DNA from: Blastocatellia bacterium
Lineage (GTDB): Bacteria; Acidobacteriota; Blastocatellia; Pyrinomonadales; Pyrinomonadaceae
Direction: 5' to 3'
Assembly (NCBI GenBank): GCA_003487805.1
Contig: DNNE01000076.1
Location: forward strand, 7,017 to 71,016
DNA: 64,000 bases
The translations under genes were made by a program, and so were the position numbers. The first letter of the stretch is position 1; each line of letters opens with the position of its first letter. This document shows positions 49,254 through 56,228 of this stretch, in pieces. The notes below the pieces were generated by a model. That model was not told the DNA's origin and did no database searches. It saw nothing but the letters and a program-made list of their open reading frames with translations.

Positions 49254-49430
49254 TTATTTTCGCTTGGCGGTTTTGGTCGCCTTCGCGTTCTTACGTGGCT
49301 TGTTCCAATAGGGACTTTTACATTTGGGGTTCGGGCAGTTTCGAGGCTCGTTCGCAGGATCGCGGGGTTGCCATTCGTAGTCGCATCGTTCGCAGATAAA
49401 GAAAACGCATTCTCTGGTTTCTTTCGCCAT
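49254..49430 (-). CDS. Small zinc-ribbon protein divergent from transposase E (58 aa)
   Basis: ATG 49430 (MAKETRECVFF) is preferred to ATG 49457, which would lie within the promoter. The ribbon CERCDYEW...CPNPKCKSPYW and a Lys-rich tail (KNAKATKTAKRK) match the module B protein. The -10 box (49440-49445) is nine bases before the start, so the message is leaderless, as in module B. Conserved position and promoter form imply a fixed role with the transposase, perhaps as repressor. That is inference. Confidence 0.8.
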   Translation of the reverse strand: MAKETRECVFFICERCDYEWQPRDPANEPRNCPNPKCKSPYWNKPRKNAKATKTAKRK

Positions 49431-49439
49431 GCCGGGGAC

Positions 49440-49467
49440 TATATACCGAAAAGCCATATTCTGTCAA
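49440..49467 (-). promoter_or_regulatory. Zinc-ribbon promoter in module E
   Basis: Minus-strand TTGACA (49462-49467), 16 bases, TATATA (49440-49445). The dyad ATATTCT-GTCAA-AGAATAT (49456-49474, 7-bp arms, 5-base centre) covers the -35. Confidence 0.65.
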
Positions 49468-49476
49468 AGAATATAC

Positions 49477-49505
49477 TTGACAGGTATATACCTATCAGGT
49501 ATACT
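49477..49505 (+). promoter_or_regulatory. Transposase E promoter with operator dyads
   Basis: Near-consensus TTGACA (49477-49482), 17 bases, TATACT (49500-49505). AGGTATATACCT (49482-49493) and ATACCT-ATC-AGGTAT (49488-49502) are perfect dyads filling the spacer, as expected for tight repression. Confidence 0.75.
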
Positions 49506-49529
49506 CGCTCATGTTGGAGGACAACAAAC

Positions 49530-50771
49530 ATGGACGCGAGAGAACAACGAGGACTTGAGATAGCAGCGAAGGCAAAGTTACAGCAACAAGGCGACCGCTG
49601 GTTTGTGCCGTCACAATCAGGGCGAACGGGAATGGCTGCCAATAGCTATTACACGGTGTTGCCAGATGTGGCGAATCCGGCCTGTGATTGTCCTGACCAC
49701 GAAACACGCGGCGTAAAGTGCAAGCACATCTACGCCGTCGAATACACGATCCGCCGCGAGTTCACCGATGATGGCGAGACTCAGACCGTACAAGAGACCG
49801 TCACCGTCAAGAAGACTTACAAGCAGGAATGGACTTCCTACAACAAAGCGCAGACCACCGAGAAGGATCAGTTTCAAGTCTTGCTGCGCGAACTATGCAG
49901 CGGCGTAGGCGAACCATCACAGCGCAACGGGCGTCCGCGCTTGCCGTTCGCCGAAATGATCTTCGCGACCACCTTTAAGGTTTATTCGACGGTTTCACAG
50001 CGGCGATTCATGAGCGACCTTCGGGACGCTCATGCAAAGGGCCACATTTCTAAAGTCCCGCATTTCAATTCGATCTCCAACTATCTTGAGAACGAAGCCC
50101 TGACGCCGTACCTCAAGATGCTAATCGAGGAAAGCAGTTTGCCGTTACAGGCAATCGAATCAGACTTCGCAGTTGATTCGTCTGGCTTCTCTGCGTGTCG
50201 ATTCTTTCAGTGGGTTGATGCCAAGTATACGAATCCAACGCTGATGACCAAGCGCGATTGGGTGAAGGTTCACTTAATGTGCGGAGTGAAAACCAATGTC
50301 GTGACGGCGGTTGAAATCTCGGATCGCTTTGCGAATGACAGTCCATTTTTCAAACCGTTAGTTGACGCGACCGCGCAGAATTTCACGATGGCGCAAGTGT
50401 CCGCTGATAAGGCTTACCTGTCGGCGGCGAATCTACAAACCGTCTTGGATCACCATGCGATGCCCTTTATCCCGTTCAAGTCGAACAGCGAACCAGCGCG
50501 GCGAAGTAAGAACACGGTCTGGCGGCGCATGTATGCCTATTACACCTACAATCAAGACTACTTCATGGCGAGCTATCACAAGCGAAGCAATGTCGAAACA
50601 ACGTTCCACATGATCAAGTCTAAGTTTGGCGACTCACTCCGCAGCAAGACCAAAACCGCACAGGTGAATGAAGCACTCTGTAAAATCCTTGCTCACAATT
50701 TGTGCTGTTTGATCCAGAGCATGTTCGAACTGAATCTGAAGCCGGAGTTTTGGGCGTCAGAATTGGCGTGA
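49530..50771 (+). CDS. SWIM zinc-finger DDE transposase (module E)
   Basis: Start ATG 49530 (MDAREQRGLEIAAKAK), GGAGG ten bases upstream; the frame continues 5' but through the promoter. 413 residues: SWIM finger CDCPDHETRGVKCKH, D in FAVDSSGFSACRF, D in SADKAYLSAANL, E356 in HKRSNVETTFHMIK. It is intermediate in divergence between the B/D pair and C. Only 25 bases separate its stop from the preferred ATG of the RM enzyme (10 from the GTG), so transposase and RM cargo share an operon. Confidence 0.9.
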   Translation: MDAREQRGLEIAAKAKLQQQGDRWFVPSQSGRTGMAANSYYTVLPDVANPACDCPDHETRGVKCKHIYAVEYTIRREFTDDGETQTVQETVTVKKTYKQEWTSYNKAQTTEKDQFQVLLRELCSGVGEPSQRNGRPRLPFAEMIFATTFKVYSTVSQRRFMSDLRDAHAKGHISKVPHFNSISNYLENEALTPYLKMLIEESSLPLQAIESDFAVDSSGFSACRFFQWVDAKYTNPTLMTKRDWVKVHLMCGVKTNVVTAVEISDRFANDSPFFKPLVDATAQNFTMAQVSADKAYLSAANLQTVLDHHAMPFIPFKSNSEPARRSKNTVWRRMYAYYTYNQDYFMASYHKRSNVETTFHMIKSKFGDSLRSKTKTAQVNEALCKILAHNLCCLIQSMFELNLKPEFWASELA

Positions 50772-50796
50772 CAAACAGTTAGTGGTTGCGTATTCT

Positions 50797-52920
50797 ATGG
50801 CTTCTTCGCGGCTTCTAGTTGCCAAAAAAACAATCCGACAATCACGGCGCACGGCGGTACAGGTGCGCCTGAATTTTAAGTTACATGCAAGCCCGACCGA
50901 TTCAACAGTGCCAGCCAGAATAAAAAAGCGAGAAGCCTTAACCGTCACTCGTTTGATTCACGACGTGCTGATCGGGCAACTTAGTATTCCGCTGCGACAG
51001 ATTGTCAACGATACATCTTTCCAAAAATATACCGGATCTGAAAGACCAGACATTCTGATTTCTGAGTTTGAGTTCGACGGCACGAACGAGACTCAGTTCG
51101 TTGATAACCTCGTCGCGTATGCGGAGGTGAAGGACAACTGCGCTGTTGATGATGCTGATTGGCGCGACGCGATAAAGCAAGGGAAACGAAAATCAGCAAA
51201 ACTTCGACTGCCTTATTTTATCGTCACAAACTGTAAAACGTCCTACTTCTTCAGCGGACATTCCGGCAAAGAGATCAAGCTGAACGGGAATCCGATCAGG
51301 GAATTTCAAACGATCGACATATTCCGGCTCATTAAGAACCGGTTAGTGAAAGATCCGACTCTCCACGATATCCGCACGAATGTTGATTCCATTTCCACAA
51401 TTTCTGAGGCGATATTCAATAAGAAGTTGTGGGAACTGAAAGGCATCTACCGGGGCATAAGTTTTAAGAACAACGTCGAGAAGATCGATTTCACTATTGG
51501 TTTCGTCGCCCTTGAATACTTTGAAGAGAAAGAAAGAGAAGCAAAGAAACTAGACCGCTCTAGAATCAACTGGTCAGATTGCGACGATGAGAAGTCTGAA
51601 AAGCTTGTTGCGAACCTCGCTCGATATATTCAGCGGTTACAACAAGAAACGGACTTCAAAGAGTTTAAGAACCTCATGGAGACGGTACGAATCGCCATTA
51701 CTGGCGAAGCGGGAAAGTCTCCGCTCATCGACAAAGATGATGTTAGGCAAATTTACGACATCGTGAATTCTATGCGACCGCTTCACAACAGCGGCTTCGA
51801 TCTATTCGGCGCTGTATATGAAATGTTCGCAAATACTAACGAGAAGAAAGAGTTTGGCGAGTTCTTCACCCGGCGGCATTACGCTCACGTTTTCGCTAAG
51901 CTGCTGCTACGAGACGAACGATACTTTAATCCAAATCGAAAGTTTACCGTTCTAGACCCGGCCTGTGGCACAGGTGGTTTCTTAACCGAGAGTTTCAAGG
52001 TTCTGAAGGCCAATTACGAAGCGACGCGAACACACAACAAAGACACTAGGAAATTTTTGGAGAACGAATGCTTCTACGGTATCGATACCAGGGAAGAGAA
52101 CATTTCAAGAACCAAACTCAACATGTTCTTGGTCGGGGATGGACACACAAATCAGTTTGCCGACAACACTCTAAAGCGGGATTTCGGAGACAAACGATAT
52201 AACTATGTGATTACCAATCCACCTTACGGCAACGGAACGATCAAGGCCGAAACGGGAAACATTTCAACCAAGCGGATGGAGATTGCGTTTCTGGTTAAGG
52301 TCATCAAGCTCTTAGAAGTTGGCGGTCAGGCGTGCGTCATTATTCCAGACGGTGTTTTGGAAAACCCCTCCTACACGTTATTGAGGAAAGAACTGCTTGA
52401 AAAGTGCGATGTTCAAGCCATCGTGTCCCTCCCTAAATTCGCTTTCGCTCCCTATACGAAGGAGAAAACTTACGCTCTGTTTTTTAGAAAGAGAAGCGAT
52501 AAAGTAACGAAGACTCAAAAGCAACCTATCTGGCTTTACATTATTGATAATGATGGACTAGCAAATTCTGATAAGCGGTTTCCGACAAAGAGAAGAAACA
52601 ATAGAAATGGTTGGATGCACGACGAGCTATCAGGGTGGGTAAGTACAGAAGGTGAAGAAATGAGCGGCGTCCTTGAAGGCCGCTGGCTGGAATATGATGA
52701 TTCAAAATCTCAAGGAACAGAGTTCATCAATGAGAAGGGAGTACAGGTTAAACTTCGAAAGGCGGGATTTCTGGAAGTTGCCCGCGTAGAGTCCGATAGG
52801 TTCCTCACGCTTTTGCCAGAATATTATCTCCGTCCGTATGAACCGAAATACATAAGCTTGAAAGAATTCATTTCGAAGGTAGATGAACTGCAAGACTTGG
52901 CGAAGGCACTGCGATGTTAA
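50797..52920 (+). CDS. BcgI-like restriction-modification enzyme: PD-(D/E)xK nuclease fused to N6-adenine methylase
   Basis: Start ATG 50797 (GTG 50782 possible); 707 residues. The N-terminal domain resembles HsdR N-terminal nucleases: ERPDILI (D85) and AYAEVKDNC (E110-x-K112) complete a PD-(D/E)xK site. The methylase has motif I LDPACGTGGFLTESF near 390 and motif IV VITNPPYGNG near 475. Restriction and modification in one chain plus a separate specificity subunit is the BcgI (type IIB) plan. The gene overlaps the next by seven bases. It would protect its host, and thereby retain the module by post-segregational killing. No separate HsdR gene is present. Confidence 0.85.
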   Translation: MASSRLLVAKKTIRQSRRTAVQVRLNFKLHASPTDSTVPARIKKREALTVTRLIHDVLIGQLSIPLRQIVNDTSFQKYTGSERPDILISEFEFDGTNETQFVDNLVAYAEVKDNCAVDDADWRDAIKQGKRKSAKLRLPYFIVTNCKTSYFFSGHSGKEIKLNGNPIREFQTIDIFRLIKNRLVKDPTLHDIRTNVDSISTISEAIFNKKLWELKGIYRGISFKNNVEKIDFTIGFVALEYFEEKEREAKKLDRSRINWSDCDDEKSEKLVANLARYIQRLQQETDFKEFKNLMETVRIAITGEAGKSPLIDKDDVRQIYDIVNSMRPLHNSGFDLFGAVYEMFANTNEKKEFGEFFTRRHYAHVFAKLLLRDERYFNPNRKFTVLDPACGTGGFLTESFKVLKANYEATRTHNKDTRKFLENECFYGIDTREENISRTKLNMFLVGDGHTNQFADNTLKRDFGDKRYNYVITNPPYGNGTIKAETGNISTKRMEIAFLVKVIKLLEVGGQACVIIPDGVLENPSYTLLRKELLEKCDVQAIVSLPKFAFAPYTKEKTYALFFRKRSDKVTKTQKQPIWLYIIDNDGLANSDKRFPTKRRNNRNGWMHDELSGWVSTEGEEMSGVLEGRWLEYDDSKSQGTEFINEKGVQVKLRKAGFLEVARVESDRFLTLLPEYYLRPYEPKYISLKEFISKVDELQDLAKALRC

Positions 52921-54002
52921 TTAAGACCTTTGCGGACGTACTACAAGGCCATCAAATCACCGATGAAGAAATCTATTATTCACTCGGCGAAATTCCAATT
53001 CTCACCGGCAGTAACGACGTAAAGGGCTTTTGGGATAAGTCGCTGATCCGCACAGATCAGCTACCCTGTATTAGCTACCCGACAAAAGGTAATTCGGGCG
53101 TAACCTTCATTCAAACAAAACTATTCGATGCGAATAATACGGCGCTCATAGTTATCAAGGACGAATTCAAGTCCGACATATTGCTAGAGTGGCTGGCCTT
53201 CGCCTTGCGACCCATTCTCAAGGGCCACATGACGAATGTTGAGGGCGTCAGCTATCTCAACAAAGAATTAGTAGACAATATCGATCTAGCCATTCCCGCC
53301 GAAAAAACTCAAGAGAAGTTAATAGACAAATTCAAAGTCCTCGATGGGCTGACAAAACGATTACGACACCTCGAAGGATCGATTGAGGCACTGCTATCGA
53401 AAACTCTTGAGGTTGATACTACCGGCATCGCGCATGTTCAACTGAATGAAGTTCTATCGTATGTAAGCCGGAATGATTCCTTGAGCGAAGAAGGTCTCTA
53501 CGGCATTGAGCCAGACCCCTCGCAACCGACAATCAAGGTATTGAGTGGCGCGGTTGAGGCGACGTTCTATGGCGAAATTCCAGTCAATACACCCGGCATT
53601 CATTTTGTGGACAATAAGCAGTCGCTACACTTAGTAACAAGAGGTAGAGCGGGCCAACTTACGTATCTCAAGAAGGGTAGATACGCCACCAATACAAACG
53701 CTTTTCTTTTGCACCTGAAAGCCAAAAGAGAGCTTGGACTGCGAACAGAAACCGATGAGGCTTACTATTTGAAGTTCTTGAGGCTTTATTTAGAGCCCCG
53801 GTTCCTTGAAATGTCCTCCAGCTCGGACGTGTCAGTATTTCCGTTAACGGACGTTTTCGAAGACATGGAGATCCCGCGATTTCAACTGGACGATGCCATG
53901 AAAATAATCGTTCAAAAGCACGACCAATTGACCGCCCTTCACGGGTGCGTCCAAGGGCAATTGCAAACGATAGAATCTCTGCTCGAAAGGGGCATAGCTT
54001 AA
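52914..54002 (+). CDS. Specificity (S) subunit of the module E restriction-modification system
   Basis: ATG 52914 overlaps the methylase stop (ATGTTAA). 362 residues with two target-recognition domains, each followed by a helical spacer: first TRD about 1-130 (GEIPILTGSNDVKGFW; YPTKGNSGVTFIQTK), helix AEKTQEKLIDKFKVLDGLTK; second TRD about 150-320 (IKVLSGAVEATFYGEIPVN; RGRAGQLTYLKKGRYATN), helix DDAMKIIVQKHDQLTALHG. This is the HsdS arrangement and would recognise a bipartite site. Its stop lies at the first repeat of module E's right end. Confidence 0.85.
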   Translation: MLIKTFADVLQGHQITDEEIYYSLGEIPILTGSNDVKGFWDKSLIRTDQLPCISYPTKGNSGVTFIQTKLFDANNTALIVIKDEFKSDILLEWLAFALRPILKGHMTNVEGVSYLNKELVDNIDLAIPAEKTQEKLIDKFKVLDGLTKRLRHLEGSIEALLSKTLEVDTTGIAHVQLNEVLSYVSRNDSLSEEGLYGIEPDPSQPTIKVLSGAVEATFYGEIPVNTPGIHFVDNKQSLHLVTRGRAGQLTYLKKGRYATNTNAFLLHLKAKRELGLRTETDEAYYLKFLRLYLEPRFLEMSSSSDVSVFPLTDVFEDMEIPRFQLDDAMKIIVQKHDQLTALHGCVQGQLQTIESLLERGIA

Positions 54003-54003
54003 G

Positions 54004-54080
54004 CAGTTTTTGTGCAACCCACTATGACCCATGATGCCCCGCTATCGCTTTTGTGCAGTTCGGACTTTCTGTGCAAAGCC
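54004..54080 (-). repeat. Module E right end: TIR plus two subterminal repeats
   Basis: CAGTTTTTGTGCA (54004-54016), TCGCTTTTGTGCAG (54045-54058), then the terminus CTTTCTGTGCAAAGCC (54065-54080). Confidence 0.8.
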
Positions 54081-54089
54081 GAACCATAG
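54081..54089. repeat. Right boundary of the array: GAACCATAG
   Basis: The last copy of the junction word; no further GGCTTTG terminus follows. Confidence 0.8.
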
Positions 54090-54133
54090 GATACCCAGTG
54101 CACAGTGGATACCTGGGTGGCACCTGGGTATCC
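54089..54133. repeat. Inverted repeat just outside the array
   Basis: GGATACCCAG (54089-54098) and CTGGGTATCC (54124-54133) are perfect complements around two direct copies of ACCTGGGT. Could be a terminator stem or part of the original target. Confidence 0.5.
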
Positions 54134-54438
54134 AATTGGCACCGGGGAGAACGCTTTTGAAGCAAAGGGGCATTTTTCCTCACTGATTCCCTGAAAGCAA
54201 TGTTCCAACCTGTGCTTCAACGGTGACGGCGCGTCTGTTACTACTAATCTTGGATATTCAGTACCCATTTACCTCTTCATAACTTAGGACCTTCAAATCA
54301 CCCTCCCAATACGCTGCTAACTTAATAAATAATTAGTCTTAAGTGTGTTTGCAGAACGATTAGTTATCAGTGGCACGGCTATTGTAATGGGAAAGGTCAT
54401 TCAAGGTAGTTCGCAGTAATAGAAAGAGGAAGAAGAAA
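54134..54438. other. Intergenic region before the ketosynthase gene
   Basis: Holds the upstream region of the ketosynthase; AT-rich, with a possible -10 TATTGT near 54380. No gene seen. Confidence 0.4.
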
Positions 54439-55575
54439 ATGATTAGCTTAGTCTCAGCCAGCACCGCAACCCCCGAAAACAAATTCAGCACTACCGAATT
54501 GGTCGCATCGATGATGCACAAGCTTTCCCCGGAACTCATCAACACGATTTGTTCATTGGGCGTCGAGAACCGTTACTCCGCGATGGACAATTACGCAGAC
54601 TTTTTGAGCGGCGCGCCGATGAACGCGAACAGCTCGACCACCGACCTCGGCGTCAACGCCACCCGCAAGTGCATTGAAGAGTCGGGTGTCGACCCTTCAC
54701 AAATCGGTTTGTTAATCGCCGCGACAAACACCCCGGACCAGATGCTGCCGTGTCTCGCTTCCGAAGTGATGGGCCGCACGCATGGTTTGCTGCCCCGCTC
54801 GTTGAGCACCGTCAGCATGCAGTCACAGGGATGCTCAGTAATGTTGAAGTCAGTGGAAGTTGCGCAATGGTACCTGGCTGCCAACCCCGGCAAGATGGCC
54901 ATCGTGCTGATGTCCGAAGCGCACACGCCTTTCGTCGCTCCGCTGGTGCGCGATGAATACTACGGCTTTCGCGAAATCGCGCGGATGCGCAAGAACAACA
55001 AGTTGACGGACGCCGAGTTCGAACAACAACGCACGGAAACGACGCTCGCGATTCAATCGATGTTGTTTGGTGACGGCGCGGTGGCCTTGCTGCTGGGCCA
55101 GGACATATCAGGCAAGCCGGCGTTTGGTCCTATCTCGCACCTGACCAACGATTCGCCGGAAGACGTGAACCTCTTGACGATGATCAGCAACAGCTCGCAC
55201 CCGGCGCTGAACGGCAAGCCGCAATACTTCATGCGTCCGGCAGTGCCGGCCCGCGGCGCGCACTACGCAGTCACGACCGTGAACGACGTTCTGCACAATC
55301 CAAAGTCGGTGGTGTCTGACCTGAGCCAGGTTGACGATTGCATGATTCACACCGGCAGCAAAAAGATTCTCGACGGCGTTTGCTCGCAACTGCACCTCGA
55401 CGCGGATTCAACCAAGGTTGAAAAGTCCTATGACGTGCTTGAGAACTTCGGAAACCTTTCCAGCGCCTCGACGGGATTCATGCTGGCAGGCAAGAAGGAA
55501 TGGACTGGACCAGCGATGGTCGTGGGCTTCGGAGTAGGCTTCACCGCCAGCGCCGGACTGATGAGCATGAATTAA
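54439..55575 (+). CDS. Type III polyketide synthase / ketosynthase III-like enzyme
   Basis: 378 residues of the thiolase fold. A catalytic triad is readable: Cys in SMQSQGCSVMLKSVE, His in DDCMIHTGSKKILDGVC, Asn in ENFGNLSSASTGFML. The GNLSSAS motif and the H-x-G-x3-IL context fit type III PKS (chalcone-synthase-like) and FabH-type enzymes, which condense acyl-CoA starters with malonyl units. AGAGGAAGAAG precedes ATG 54439. Followed by two short genes. Starter and product are unknown. Confidence 0.8.
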   Translation: MISLVSASTATPENKFSTTELVASMMHKLSPELINTICSLGVENRYSAMDNYADFLSGAPMNANSSTTDLGVNATRKCIEESGVDPSQIGLLIAATNTPDQMLPCLASEVMGRTHGLLPRSLSTVSMQSQGCSVMLKSVEVAQWYLAANPGKMAIVLMSEAHTPFVAPLVRDEYYGFREIARMRKNNKLTDAEFEQQRTETTLAIQSMLFGDGAVALLLGQDISGKPAFGPISHLTNDSPEDVNLLTMISNSSHPALNGKPQYFMRPAVPARGAHYAVTTVNDVLHNPKSVVSDLSQVDDCMIHTGSKKILDGVCSQLHLDADSTKVEKSYDVLENFGNLSSASTGFMLAGKKEWTGPAMVVGFGVGFTASAGLMSMN

Positions 55576-55612
55576 GAGCGGGAATCAACACGAAACCGAA
55601 TAAAGGAAGGAC

Positions 55613-55804
55613 ATGACGATGACAAACTCGACCACAACCTCAATCAACGGCACGAACCAAACCTTTGCTCGCGCTGATCGCAAATCTTCCGACGCGGCCC
55701 CGATGGTAATCACCCGGCTCTCTGGCTGGATCGACGTTAGCGAAGTCAAAGCCGAGCCGCGAGCCTGGATTGTTCCCACCCGGATTCATCAGGCGGCAAG
55801 ATAA
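55613..55804 (+). CDS. Small Thr/Asn-rich protein after the ketosynthase (63 aa)
   Basis: AAGGAAGG precedes ATG 55613. MTMTNSTTTSINGTNQTFAR is followed by a charged region (ITRLSGWIDVSEVKAEPRAW; IVPTRIHQAAR). No signal peptide or membrane segment. Lies 37 bases after the ketosynthase, same direction, so co-transcribed. Function unknown. Confidence 0.55.
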   Translation: MTMTNSTTTSINGTNQTFARADRKSSDAAPMVITRLSGWIDVSEVKAEPRAWIVPTRIHQAAR

Positions 55805-55899
55805 ATATGTATCGGAATGCCACCAGCGTGGTGCTCTCGTACCCGACAAAGTTTAACGGCCTCGCGACCGAAGCTGATTCACTTAGCAGGGAGCGCACA

Positions 55900-56214
55900 A
55901 TGAATTTTGAGGGGGTCGGAGAAATAATTGCGACGCGACAACTTTATTATTTCGACGAGACAAACAGAAAAAGGATCGTAAGTATCTTTGTTGGGAAACC
56001 TCAACCCTCCAGTGACTCTGAAGACTATCAATGCCTGTTTCAAGTGATCGGCCTGGGCCATCAGAAGACTCAGTTAGCCCGCGGTCACGATTCCATACAA
56101 GCACTGCAATCAGCACTCATTTTGGCGGCCGCCAGCTTAAATCATCTGAACGACCGGCTCGGTCGTAAACTTACGTGGGAAGGCGGCGCGAGAGGCGAAC
56201 TGGGGTTTCCCTAA
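55900..56214 (+). CDS. DUF6968-like protein (104 aa)
   Basis: ATG 55900 with GGGAG upstream is preferred to ATG 55807. IIATRQLYYFDETNRKRIVS, then VSIFVGKPQPS, CLFQVIGLGHQKTQLARG and DSIQALQSALILAAASLNH follow the layout of small DUF6968-type proteins. Function unknown; same strand as the ketosynthase gene. Confidence 0.6.
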   Translation: MNFEGVGEIIATRQLYYFDETNRKRIVSIFVGKPQPSSDSEDYQCLFQVIGLGHQKTQLARGHDSIQALQSALILAAASLNHLNDRLGRKLTWEGGARGELGFP

Positions 56215-56228
56215 ACTCTTCGCGGGAA

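Larger units (their letters stand above)
49103..54080. mobile_element. Module E: transposon-like unit carrying a restriction-modification system
   Basis: Bounded by GGCTTTGCACATAAAG (49103-49118) and an inverted copy with one mismatch (54065-54080). Subterminal units read CTTTTTGTGCAG. Its genes are a zinc-ribbon protein, a SWIM transposase, an RM enzyme and its specificity subunit, the last three in one direction with no gaps. GAACCATAG flanks both sides. Confidence 0.8.

Noticed and set aside
50797..54002. Classical type I R-M with missing hsdR
   Set aside because: The methylase chain itself carries a PD-(D/E)xK nuclease domain, so a BcgI-like two-gene system is the better reading.
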